In this document: piece after piece, positions 25,708 to 31,845 of the stretch
Position numbering within the stretch: the first letter of the stretch is position 1
How the letters are laid out: the number at the start of each line of letters is the position of its first letter
DNA from: Tepidiformaceae bacterium
Lineage (GTDB): Bacteria > Chloroflexota > Dehalococcoidia > Tepidiformales > Tepidiformaceae
DNA length: 64,000 nt
Direction: 5' to 3'
NCBI GenBank assembly: GCA_958295975.1
Contig: OY282446.1
Coordinates: 2,333,289 to 2,397,288 of the forward strand
Program-made: the position numbers and the translations under genes
The notes under the pieces: generated by a model
What the model was told of the DNA's origin: nothing
What the model saw: the letters and a program-made list of their open reading frames with translations, nothing else
Databases searched by the model: none

Positions 25708-26223
25708 TCAGGGCTCACTCCTCTCCAGCGCCGCCAGGGCGGCCCAGCGCGGATCGCCGGAGGCGGGTTCGCAGGCGCATTCGCCCGCGCTCCGCTCGGC
25801 CCCGCACTGCGGACACAACCCCCGGCAGCCATCGCTGCAGAGCGGCTGCATCGGGGCAGCCGCCTCACAATATTGCCGCACCGCTTCCGTAATGTCGATC
25901 ACGTGGTCCCGCGAGATGGCGAACGCCTCCGGATCGCCTTCCTCCTCCGGCAGCCGCGCGCCGCTGCCCACGTCGTAGCGCTGCTCGTAAATCTCGTCGA
26001 AGGCCACGGGCGCGACGGCGGTGACGGGGGCCAGGCAGCGCGCGCACTCCAGCTCCAGCGCCACCTCCAGCGAGGCCCGCACGAGCGCCCCCGCGCCGAT
26101 GCGGACCAGCTCCACCCGACCGCCGCGGAGCGCGCCCGCCGCCGCCAGCTCGTGCCCGCGCGAGGCGCCGGGCGCGTCCCGCAGCAGCTGCGCGGCATGG
26201 AACGCGATCACCGGAATCTCCAC
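25708..26223 (-). CDS. YceD/DUF177 family protein
   Basis: A 171-residue protein with the DUF177 signature. The CARCLAPV and CRGLCPQCG cysteine pairs suggest a zinc site, and ECARCLAPVTAVAPVAFDE is typical of the family. It is usually adjacent to rpmF and is linked to 23S rRNA accumulation in some bacteria and plants. It starts at GTG 26223, 17 bases after a TATACT -10 element and just behind GGAGGGG. It is the first gene of the housekeeping operon. Confidence 0.92.
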   Translation of the reverse strand: MEIPVIAFHAAQLLRDAPGASRGHELAAAGALRGGRVELVRIGAGALVRASLEVALELECARCLAPVTAVAPVAFDEIYEQRYDVGSGARLPEEEGDPEAFAISRDHVIDITEAVRQYCEAAAPMQPLCSDGCRGLCPQCGAERSAGECACEPASGDPRWAALAALERSEP

Positions 26224-26240
26224 GCGCCCCTCCGCATCCC

Positions 26241-26246
26241 AGTATA
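26241..26246 (-). promoter_or_regulatory. -10 element of the YceD-rpmF-fab-tat operon
   Basis: TATACT on the minus strand, 17 bases before GTG 26223, with GGAGGGG in between as the ribosome site. It probably drives the long housekeeping operon. No -35 is evident in the short region before the divergent promoter. Confidence 0.55.
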
Positions 26247-26275
26247 GGCGGTTCGCGCGGGGGCGCGGCCTCTGC

Positions 26276-26281
26276 TACAGT
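26276..26281 (+). promoter_or_regulatory. Extended -10 element of the 26412 gene
   Basis: TGCTACAGT (hexamer TACAGT) with the extended TG. It precedes the 12-base inverted repeat by four bases, so the repeat would lie at the start of the transcript. Confidence 0.45.
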
Positions 26282-26285
26282 CCCC

Positions 26286-26382
26286 TCGCTGACAGGCACC
26301 TCACCGTCTGGCCGTGCACATCGCGCGGGATGGGCTTCCGCCCCCTGCGCCGCACGACTGGACGGTATCCGCCTGTCAGCGA
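26286..26382 (+). repeat. 12-base perfect inverted repeat enclosing a 73-base loop in a 5' leader
   Basis: TCGCTGACAGGC at 26286-26297 is the exact reverse complement of GCCTGTCAGCGA at 26371-26382. Both arms lie in the predicted 5' untranslated region of the SHOCT-domain gene, so the leader RNA could close into a long stem with a 73-base interior. It could be a cis-acting RNA, a protein-binding site or the ends of a very small element. Confidence 0.5.
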
Positions 26383-26411
26383 TAACCATCCCGCTGCCGC
26401 AGGGGGCTTCC

Positions 26412-27101
26412 GTGGCTAAATCGGAACTGGAACGCAATCTCGAAGAACTCGATGCTCTCCGTAAGGAAGGGGTCCTCTCGGACTCGGAGTACGAGGTCGC
26501 CCGCCAGCGTGCCATCGAAACGAGTGCGATCGGTCAGCCCCCGGCACCCCAGGCGGCGAGCCCGCCCGCCCCGCCTCGCTCGTCGCGGTTTGGGTGCGGG
26601 AAGATGCTTCTCGTCATCGGCGGTGTGCTCGTCGGCCTGGTTGTTGTCATCGTCATCATTGTCGCGGTTACTGGGGGCGGAGAGGGCTCCTCGCCTGCCT
26701 CCACCGCCACGCCGAGGAGCGGGTTCATGCGGGTCGGCAGCGTGGAGATCCAGGTTCTCTCCATCGAGACTTTCGACGCCACGCCCTACAACATCTTCAA
26801 CAACGAGAACCTTCGGATTCACGTCATGGTTCAAAAGATCAGGGGCGACGAATACAACTTCACGCTCAACGAATGGGTGCTGGTCACGTCCACCGGAGTC
26901 GGCATCGACTACAGCATCTTCTGCACCGATTGTCCTGATCCCATCGACGAACTCGTGATCTACGGCGATCAGCCCCTTGAAGCCTATGTCTACTTCAGGC
27001 TACCAGCAGGCGAACATGCATTCACGGAGTTGAGGTACGAACCCCTCTTCTCGTCGAACGAGGGGATTATCCCGCTGAACGTCTCCTTCACCATTCGCTA
27101 G
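26412..27101 (+). CDS. Membrane-anchored SHOCT / DUF4352-like protein
   Basis: A 229-residue protein starting at GTG 26412. Residues 4-36 form a SHOCT-type helical hairpin (LEELDALRKEGVLSDSEYE). A Pro-rich linker follows, then a membrane helix at about residues 62-85 (LLVIGGVLVGLVVVIVIIVAV). After a Ser/Thr-rich stalk comes an extracytoplasmic immunoglobulin-like domain with DUF4352 features (VGSVEIQVLSIETF; LRIHVMVQKIRG; FRLPAGEHAFTELRYEP). No enzyme motif is visible; it is probably an envelope protein. The leader carries the long inverted repeat. GC is slightly lower than nearby housekeeping genes. Confidence 0.72.
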   Translation: MAKSELERNLEELDALRKEGVLSDSEYEVARQRAIETSAIGQPPAPQAASPPAPPRSSRFGCGKMLLVIGGVLVGLVVVIVIIVAVTGGGEGSSPASTATPRSGFMRVGSVEIQVLSIETFDATPYNIFNNENLRIHVMVQKIRGDEYNFTLNEWVLVTSTGVGIDYSIFCTDCPDPIDELVIYGDQPLEAYVYFRLPAGEHAFTELRYEPLFSSNEGIIPLNVSFTIR

Positions 27102-27135
27102 GAGACACATCACACCGGACAGGCCCGGGGACGCC

Positions 27136-27165
27136 TCAGCGCACGGCTTCGAGGATGCCGGTGAG
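27136..27165 (-). pseudogene. 3'-end remnant of the coiled-coil/membrane gene family
   Basis: Thirty bases match the 3' ends of the genes at 27687 and 28145 at all but one position and encode LTGILEAVR plus stop. They are preceded in frame by LWLFL and, just before that, by the stop of the 27181-27684 gene. Only the tail of the family survives here, so another gene appears to have replaced the rest. Confidence 0.55.
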
Positions 27166-27180
27166 CAAGAACAGCCACAG

Positions 27181-27684
27181 CTAACGCTTTGCCCGTCCGT
27201 CACCCCCCCCCCCCCGAGTGGGGTGAATCTCGCGCCAGTAGCGCTCCAGTGTCTCCCGCTTCGCGTCGCTCATCCCCGTGTGGCGATGCTTCCACGCCCA
27301 GAAGCCATCCTCCTCGCTCAGCCCCTCGAAGTTGTCGGGGAACTCGCGGTGGGCATCGTCGGGCGTGGCGTGACCCTGATAGCACCAGCGGGCGTGCTCG
27401 CGCTTCACCACGCGCAGGAACTGCTCGCGATCCACGGCTCCCATCTGGCCGACGTAGTCGAGGCGGCTGCCAGGGATCATCGACTCCGGCAGGTTGACGC
27501 CGTTGGCGATGCCGAGGTCGCACCCCTCGCCCCTGAAGCCGTCGTCGATGTACTGCAGCACGTTGTCGCGCTCCTCGGCCCAGTTGGCCTCGGTCGAGGC
27601 GCAGCGAATCAGCCAGCCACGGTCGGTGCCGCAATCCTCGCTGACGACGACGGCCAGCGCCTCCTCGGCGCGTTCGTTCAGCAT
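27181..27684 (-). CDS. Protein of unknown function downstream of a coiled-coil/membrane gene
   Basis: A 167-residue soluble protein I do not recognise. It is rich in Trp, Glu and Arg in the second half (KREHARWCYQGHATPDD, then GFWAWKHRHTGMSD and ERYWREIHP), with several conserved-looking Trp and His residues. Its ATG lies two bases after the stop of the 27687-28010 gene, so both are probably translated from one mRNA. Near the 3' end a run of 13 G changes the reading frame of the last residues if its length varies. It is flanked by a tail remnant (27136-27165) and a complete copy of the coiled-coil gene, as if inserted as a cassette. Confidence 0.65.
   Translation of the reverse strand: MLNERAEEALAVVVSEDCGTDRGWLIRCASTEANWAEERDNVLQYIDDGFRGEGCDLGIANGVNLPESMIPGSRLDYVGQMGAVDREQFLRVVKREHARWCYQGHATPDDAHREFPDNFEGLSEEDGFWAWKHRHTGMSDAKRETLERYWREIHPTRGGGGDGRAKR
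27203..27215 (-). repeat. Homopolymer of 13 G near the 3' end of a coding region
   Basis: Thirteen consecutive C on the plus strand (G on the coding strand). With 13 the protein ends GGGGDGRAKR. One more G would stop right after the glycines. One fewer would shift into a different tail. Such tracts vary by slippage, and they are also prone to sequencing error. Confidence 0.7.
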
Positions 27685-27686
27685 GG

Positions 27687-28010
27687 TCAGCGCACGGCTT
27701 CGATGATGCCGATGAGGACGCCGATGGCGGCCACGCCCGCCAGCATGGTGGTCACCGTCCAGCGGATCAGGCGCATCTCCATGCGCGCCATCTCCATCCG
27801 CACCTCGGCCAGCCCCGTGTCGATCTTGCTCTCCAGCCTGCTTTCGACCTGCACGATCTGGGCGCTCAGGCCGTTCTCGACGCGGGCAATCTCCGCGCTC
27901 AGGCCGCTTTCGACGCGGACCACCTCGTGGCGCAGGCTCTCGACGTCGCCCCAGGTCGCGGGGCTGGCGTAGTCCCGTCGCGGGTCGCTGGACTGCTCGG
28001 CTGCCGCCAT
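27687..28010 (-). CDS. Coiled-coil protein with C-terminal membrane helix, copy 1
   Basis: A 107-residue protein beginning MAAAEQSSDPRRDYASPATWGDVE. It continues as a heptad-rich coiled coil (LSAEIARVENGLSAQIVQVE and VRMEMARMEMRLIRW) and ends in a membrane helix (MLAGVAAIGVLIGIIEAVR). The pattern resembles small phage-haemolysin XhlA or DUF1640-type proteins, but no family is certain. Copies lie at 28145-28423 and 31357-31845, with truncated tails at 27136 and 28538. A TAGGAT -10 lies six bases before the ATG, so the mRNA would be leaderless. It is coupled to the downstream 27181-27684 gene. Confidence 0.7.
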   Translation of the reverse strand: MAAAEQSSDPRRDYASPATWGDVESLRHEVVRVESGLSAEIARVENGLSAQIVQVESRLESKIDTGLAEVRMEMARMEMRLIRWTVTTMLAGVAAIGVLIGIIEAVR

Positions 28011-28016
28011 GCGGGC

Positions 28017-28022
28017 ATCCTA
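28017..28022 (-). promoter_or_regulatory. -10 element of coiled-coil copy 1, leaderless
   Basis: TAGGAT on the minus strand ends six bases before ATG 28010. The same arrangement is seen at copy 2. Confidence 0.5.
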
Positions 28023-28044
28023 CACCACCGGACACGGGCGCGAA

Positions 28045-28202
28045 GGCGCGCCTGCGGAAGGCGCGTGCCAGGCTACCCCCACAGTTCGCGCAACGGGATC
28101 GGACGGAAGCATGACTGTTAAGTCCGGGCAGGCATAACGCGCGATCAGCGCACGGCTTCGAGGATGCCGATGAGGACGCCGATGGCGGCCACGCCCGCCA
28201 GC
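28045..28202. repeat. Long direct repeat, unit A
   Basis: A 158-base stretch nearly identical to 28438-28595 (three mismatches by eye). It comprises the leader between two coiled-coil genes plus the 3' end of copy 2. It begins with a hairpin CGCGCCT-GCGGA-AGGCGCG and includes GTGCCAGGCT, a degenerate version of the MDH promoter region at 29376. Confidence 0.85.
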
Positions 28203-28423
28203 ATGGTGGTCACCGTCCAGCGGATCAGGCGCGTCTCCATGCGCGCCATCTCCATCCGCACCTCGGCCAGCCCCGTGTCGATCCTGCTCTCGACGCGGGC
28301 AATCTCCGCACTCAGGCCGCTTTCGACGCGGACCACCTCGTGGCGCACGCTCTCGACGTCGCCCCAGGTCGCGGGGCTGGCGTAGTCCCGCCGCGGGTCG
28401 CTGGACTGCTCGGCTGCCGCCAT
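28145..28423 (-). CDS. Coiled-coil protein with C-terminal membrane helix, copy 2
   Basis: A 92-residue near-identical relative of copy 1, from which 15 residues of the coiled coil are missing. N-terminus SSDPRRDYASPATWGDVE and the C-terminal membrane helix (LAGVAAIGVLIGILEAVR) are preserved. Different coil lengths between copies suggest that repeat units are gained and lost while the ends are kept. A TAGGAT -10 ends six bases before the ATG. No gene follows in the same transcript before copy 1's leader. Function unknown. Confidence 0.68.
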   Translation of the reverse strand: MAAAEQSSDPRRDYASPATWGDVESVRHEVVRVESGLSAEIARVESRIDTGLAEVRMEMARMETRLIRWTVTTMLAGVAAIGVLIGILEAVR

Positions 28424-28429
28424 GCGGGC

Positions 28430-28435
28430 ATCCTA
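28430..28435 (-). promoter_or_regulatory. -10 element of coiled-coil copy 2, leaderless
   Basis: TAGGAT on the minus strand ends six bases before ATG 28423, as at copy 1. Confidence 0.5.
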
Positions 28436-28437
28436 CA

Positions 28438-28595
28438 GGCGCGCCTGCGGAAGGCGCGTGCCAGGCTCCCCGCACAGTTCGCGCAACGGGATCGGACGGA
28501 AGCATGACTGTTAAATCCGGGCAGGCATAACGCGCGATCAGCGCACGGCTTCGAGGATGCCGATGAGGACGCCGATGGCGGCCACGCCCGCCAGC
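28438..28595. repeat. Long direct repeat, unit B
   Basis: Second copy of the 158-base unit at 28045-28202. It ends abruptly inside the membrane-helix codons of a third coiled-coil gene, where the unrelated VapBC region begins. Confidence 0.85.
28538..28595 (-). pseudogene. Truncated third copy of the coiled-coil gene
   Basis: Only the last codons, for LAGVAAIGVLIGILEAVR and stop, remain. The 5' part is missing and the toxin-antitoxin module starts directly at the break. The matching leader sequence reappears at 29311, just past the toxin gene, as expected if the module replaced the 5' part of this copy. Confidence 0.7.
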
Positions 28596-28634
28596 CTCCG
28601 CTTGATCGTGTACATTGTGTCGGGAGAACGCACG

Positions 28635-28895
28635 ATGGCCATCTTCACGAAGGTTCCCCACTCCACGGCGTCCCGGCCCGCCGCCAGTCCGCGCCCGTAC
28701 CCGCTGCGGACGGCGGAGGCGGTGATGGCGCACCTCGGCAAGGAGACGCCGGATGAGGCGAGGATGCGGCGCGAGGACAAGACCCTCCCCTTCGGCACCC
28801 GCTGGCTTGGCCAGTTCCAGCCGGACGGGGAGTTGACCGACGAGGAGATCGCCGGGGAGCGCCATCAGCGTCTGGCCCGGAAGTACCTCGCGTAG
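28635..28895 (+). CDS. Putative antitoxin of the second VapBC pair
   Basis: An 86-residue protein starting at ATG 28635, seven bases after GGGAGAA. It is basic in the first third (KVPHSTASRPAASPRPYPLR) and acidic near the end (ELTDEEIAGERHQRLARKYLA), as for antitoxins with a DNA-binding start and toxin-binding tail. I recognise no specific family. The assignment rests on its position: it ends three bases before the PIN-domain gene. A TACATT element about 20 bases upstream could be its -10. Confidence 0.62.
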   Translation: MAIFTKVPHSTASRPAASPRPYPLRTAEAVMAHLGKETPDEARMRREDKTLPFGTRWLGQFQPDGELTDEEIAGERHQRLARKYLA

Positions 28896-28898
28896 CCC

Positions 28899-29306
28899 AT
28901 GCTGATCGATGCCAACGTGCTCATCGACCTCGCGTTGAACCGGCAGCCACACGCCGCCCAGGCCAGATCCCTGTTCGACCGGATCGATCAGACACGGGAA
29001 CGCGCCTTCATCGCCTGGCACACCATCTCGAACGTCTACTACGTCGTTTCCGGCAGACGCGGCGCCCGGGCCGCCCATGAGTTCATCGCCGACCTGCCGT
29101 CCTTTCTGGAAGTGGCGCGGACCGGCACGGCGGACATGCGCTACGCCGTCAGTCTGCCGATGGCGGACTTCGAGGACGCGCTGCAGGTTGCCGCCGCCAA
29201 TGCCTGCGGGGCGCGCTCCATCGTCACGCGCAACGTGCGGGATTTCGCGCGCTCGCCCATTCCCGCCGTCACGCCCGCAGAGGCGCTCACGCAACTCACC
29301 CCGTGA
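28899..29306 (+). CDS. PIN-domain toxin, VapC-like
   Basis: A 135-residue PIN nuclease with the first acidic residues in MLIDANVLIDLAL (Asp4 and Asp10), a middle helix WHTISNVYYVVSG, MADFEDALQVAAA and the C-terminal IVTRNVRDFARS. The nuclease would cleave RNA unless bound by the upstream partner. The repeat-related sequence resumes five bases after its stop. The pair looks like a small transferable cassette. Confidence 0.88.
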   Translation: MLIDANVLIDLALNRQPHAAQARSLFDRIDQTRERAFIAWHTISNVYYVVSGRRGARAAHEFIADLPSFLEVARTGTADMRYAVSLPMADFEDALQVAAANACGARSIVTRNVRDFARSPIPAVTPAEALTQLTP

Positions 29307-29310
29307 CAGC

Positions 29311-29375
29311 CGGGCGCGAAGGCGCGCCTGGGGAAGGCGCGTGCCAGGCTCCCCGCACAGTTCGCGCAACGGGAT
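29311..29375. repeat. Leader repeat, unit C
   Basis: Starts CGGGCGCGAAGG, five bases after the toxin stop. It carries the same hairpin (CGCGCCT, loop, AGGCGCG) and the GTGCCAGGCTCCCCGCACAG segment found in units A and B. It is the leader expected upstream of the truncated third coiled-coil copy. Confidence 0.75.
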
Positions 29376-29413
29376 CGCGTGCTAGGCTCCCCCCACAGTT
29401 CGCGCAACGGGAG
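29376..29413 (+). promoter_or_regulatory. MDH promoter/leader, tandem copy of the repeated leader core
   Basis: GCGTGCTAGGCT contains an extended -10 (TGCTAGGCT; hexamer 29383-29388), followed by CCCCCCACAGTTCGCGCAAC and the ribosome site GGGAGAGG. The same core occurs in tandem in unit C with CCAGGCT, which destroys the TA of the -10. The functional promoter may thus be the parent of the degenerate copies. Confidence 0.5.
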
Positions 29414-29418
29414 AGGCA

Positions 29419-30357
29419 ATGGCTCGCAAGAAGGTCACCATCGTCGGGGCCGGCATGACCGGCGGGGCCATGGCCCAGCGGCTCATCGAACGCGACGTCT
29501 GCGACGTCGTGCTGCAGGACGACCCGCAGTTCGCGGGCACGATGCATTTCGGCAAGGCCCTCGACGAATCGCAGGCGGCGGCCTGGAGCGGCTTCAGCGC
29601 CTCCATCCGCGCCACCGACGGCTGGGACGAAACGGCGGGCTCGGACGTGGTGGTGGTGACGGCGGGGGCGCCGCGCAGGCCGGGCATGAGCCGCGAGGAG
29701 CTGCTCAACGGCAACGCCGCCATCGTGCGCGACAAGGCGGGCGCGGCGGCGGCGGCCTCCCCCGGGGCCGTGCTCGTCGTCTTCTCCAACCCCATGGACG
29801 CCATGTGCCACGTGGCCCTCGAGGCCAGCGGCTTCCCGCCCGCGCGCGTCATCGGCCAGGGCGGCGCGCTCGACAGCGCCCGTTACCGCCACTTCGTGGC
29901 CGAGGCCGCCGGCGTCTCGCCCCAGGACGTGCACGGCTACGTGATCGGCGGACACACGGACACGACCATGGTGCCGGTGGTCTCGCAGACGCGCGTGGGC
30001 GGCGTGCCCCTGACCAGCCTGCTGCCCGCGGAGACGATCGCGGAGGTGGTGGCCCGCACCATGCGCGGCGGCGCCGAAATCGCCGAGCTGCTGCGCACGG
30101 GCAGCGCCTTCCAGGCGCCCTCGGCGGGGACCATCGCCATGGTCGCGGCCATCCTGCTCGACCAGCGCCGCCTGCTGCCCTGCTCCACGCTCCACCGGGG
30201 CGAATACGGCATCGAGGGCGTGTTCTCGGGCACGGTCGTGCAGCTCGGCGAGGGCGGCGTCCAACGCGCCTTCGAGCTGGAGCTGTCGGACGAGGAGCGC
30301 GCGCGCGTCGTGGCGGCTGCGGAGGCGACGCGGTCCCTCGTCGCGCAGCTGGCGTAG
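29419..30357 (+). CDS. mdh: Malate/lactate dehydrogenase family protein, probable malate dehydrogenase
   Basis: A 312-residue NAD-dependent dehydrogenase. It has the Rossmann loop VTIVGAGMTGGAMAQRL, VVVTAGAPRRPGMSREELL (substrate-loop Arg), VVFSNPMDAMCHVAL, GQGGALDSARYRHFVAE and the catalytic His in VIGGHTDTTMVPV. Most relatives read GGHGD there, so the loop is slightly unusual. RPGMSRE favours malate over lactate. It would interconvert malate and oxaloacetate in the citric acid cycle. Its promoter is part of the repeated leader family. It converges with the DRTGG gene. Confidence 0.88.
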   Translation: MARKKVTIVGAGMTGGAMAQRLIERDVCDVVLQDDPQFAGTMHFGKALDESQAAAWSGFSASIRATDGWDETAGSDVVVVTAGAPRRPGMSREELLNGNAAIVRDKAGAAAAASPGAVLVVFSNPMDAMCHVALEASGFPPARVIGQGGALDSARYRHFVAEAAGVSPQDVHGYVIGGHTDTTMVPVVSQTRVGGVPLTSLLPAETIAEVVARTMRGGAEIAELLRTGSAFQAPSAGTIAMVAAILLDQRRLLPCSTLHRGEYGIEGVFSGTVVQLGEGGVQRAFELELSDEERARVVAAAEATRSLVAQLA

Positions 30358-30401
30358 CCGCGCGTTGCGGGCTGCGGCGCACTCGCCGCAAGGCGCGGCG
30401 C

Positions 30402-31283
30402 CTACGCCAGCGCGCCCTCCACCAGCCCCGGCAGCGGCGTCACGGCCAGCAGCTGGGCCATGCGATCCAGCTTGCGCTCGCCGTGGAAGCGAGTGCGATC
30501 GAACACGGACTCCAGCGCGATGACCGTGTTCTCCGTGTCCGTGCGCGAGAGCATGACAGGCACGCCGCGCGAGGCGGCGGCGTCGAACAGGTACTCGCTG
30601 GGCCGCCGCCCGCCCGTGAGGATAAGGCAGGCGGGGTCCGTGGCCAGCGCGGCCAGGTGCTGGTCCGTCTTGTCGAAGCGCACCACCACCGCTTTCGCGT
30701 CGAAGCGGCTCAAGTAGGGCTGCCCCGCGTCGGAGCCGATGGGGGCGATGACGAGGTGGTCGCAGGTGGCGTCGGGGCCGTCGCCCGCGACCAGCGTCTC
30801 GGCGTTGAGCGCGGCCTGCGCCTCGGAGACGCTGAAGCCCGCGAGCGTGCGGTCCTCGGCGATGGCGACGAGGGGCGCGCCGCCCACCTCGGCGGGGGCC
30901 TCCGCGTGCGCCTTCGCGGGTAGGTCGAGCGCGACCACGGCCAGCGGCGCGAGCTCGGCCACGCGCGCGTCGTCGGGGATGCCGCGCGCGACGAGGATGG
31001 CGGCGGCGGCGCGGTCGTGCGGCCCGTCGAGCTCGGCCACGATCACCTCGTCGCCGTCCGGCGCGGGGACGGCGTCGGGAGCGACGGGCGTGGCGGCGGA
31101 GCCGGGCGCGAAGTCGAGGCTGGCGAACCAGCGCGCGTCGGCCACGGCGCCGTCGTCGCCGGGGCGCTCGCCGCGCGCCAGCCGCACGGGCCGTCCGCTC
31201 CAGGCGAGGGCGCGGGCCACGGCGGCGGCCACGCCGGTCTTGCCCGCGCCGGGCGCGTCCGCGATCACGGTGAGCAGGGGCAT
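30402..31283 (-). CDS. P-loop / DRTGG-domain protein (phosphotransacetylase N-terminal-like)
   Basis: A 293-residue protein. The N-terminal BioD-like P-loop domain starts TVIADAPGAGKTGVAAAVA. The C-terminal DRTGG-type domain has HLVIAPIGSDAGQPYLSRF, AVVVRFDKTDQHLAAL and ILTGGRRPSEYLFDAA, ending MLSRTDTENTVIALESVF. The same pair of domains precedes the catalytic part in long phosphotransacetylases; here the catalytic part is absent, so a regulatory or nucleotide-sensing role is likely. ATG 31283 begins at the P-loop strand. It is convergent with MDH. Confidence 0.82.
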   Translation of the reverse strand: MPLLTVIADAPGAGKTGVAAAVARALAWSGRPVRLARGERPGDDGAVADARWFASLDFAPGSAATPVAPDAVPAPDGDEVIVAELDGPHDRAAAAILVARGIPDDARVAELAPLAVVALDLPAKAHAEAPAEVGGAPLVAIAEDRTLAGFSVSEAQAALNAETLVAGDGPDATCDHLVIAPIGSDAGQPYLSRFDAKAVVVRFDKTDQHLAALATDPACLILTGGRRPSEYLFDAAASRGVPVMLSRTDTENTVIALESVFDRTRFHGERKLDRMAQLLAVTPLPGLVEGALA

Positions 31284-31344
31284 GTCGCCCCGATTGTGGG
31301 CGAGAGCGCGCGCTTGCGGCAAGCGCGGGAAGGGGCGTCGCGTG

Positions 31345-31350
31345 TATGCT
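31345..31350 (+). promoter_or_regulatory. -10 element of coiled-coil family member 31357, leaderless
   Basis: TATGCT ends six bases before ATG 31357. Just upstream (31311-31329) is a hairpin CGCGCTTG-CGG-CAAGCGCG, reminiscent of the hairpins in the leader repeats. Confidence 0.5.
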
Positions 31351-31356
31351 GCCGTT

Positions 31357-31845
31357 ATGGCCGCGGCGGAACAGTCGACGGACGAACCCCGTCGGGACTA
31401 CGCCAGCCCCGCCACCTGGGGCGACGTGGAGCAGGTTCGCCACGCGCTGAGCCTGCAGATCGCCCAGCTCGAGAGCGCGACCACCACCCGCATCGCCGAA
31501 CTCGAAAGCGCGACCACCGCCCGCATCGCCGAACTCGAAAGCGCGACGCAGGTGCAGATCGCCGGGGTGAAGGCGGAGATCGCCCAGCTGGACGCCAAAC
31601 TGGAGAAGCAGATCGCCGAGGTGAAGGCGGAGATCGCTCAGCTGGACGCCAAACTGGAGAAGCAGATCGCCGAGGTGAAGGCGGAGATCGCCCGGCTGGA
31701 CGCCAAAACCGAGGCGATGGGCGCGCGCCTGGAGATGCTGATCACGCGGCAGGAGACTCGGCTGCTCCGCTGGCTCGCCGGCACCGTGGGGGCTGGCGTG
31801 GCCTTCCTGAGCCTGCTGATCGCCCTCCTCGAAGTCTTCCGCTAG
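31357..31845 (+). CDS. Longer member of the coiled-coil/membrane family with internal repeats
   Basis: A 162-residue relative of the genes at 27687 and 28145. It begins with the same DEPRRDYASPATWGDVE and ends with a membrane helix (GVAFLSLLIALLEVF). The middle is a coiled coil built from repeats. IAELESATT units (33-base DNA repeats near 31490-31555) come first, followed by three 54-base units starting at 31567, 31621 and 31675 that encode VKAEIAQLDAKLEKQIAE. The units are nearly identical at the DNA level, so the coil length is probably variable. It ends in a CTAG shared with the convergent hydrolase. Function unknown; perhaps a membrane-tethered spacer or scaffold. Confidence 0.72.
   Translation: MAAAEQSTDEPRRDYASPATWGDVEQVRHALSLQIAQLESATTTRIAELESATTARIAELESATQVQIAGVKAEIAQLDAKLEKQIAEVKAEIAQLDAKLEKQIAEVKAEIARLDAKTEAMGARLEMLITRQETRLLRWLAGTVGAGVAFLSLLIALLEVFR

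Noticed and set aside
27181-27684. RyR-domain or defence-nuclease assignment for this gene, suggested by its W/H-rich EHARW segment
   Set aside because: The remaining conserved residues of the RyR domain are not visible; called unknown instead.
28101-28140. Mini-ORF MTVKSGQA in the leader repeats as a regulatory leader peptide
   Set aside because: It is only eight codons, lies on the strand opposite the coiled-coil genes, and no ribosome site or downstream partner supports it.
31490-31730. Possible CRISPR array because of regularly spaced near-identical repeats
   Set aside because: The repeats are contiguous 54- and 33-base units, in frame, with no spacers, and encode coiled-coil heptads.
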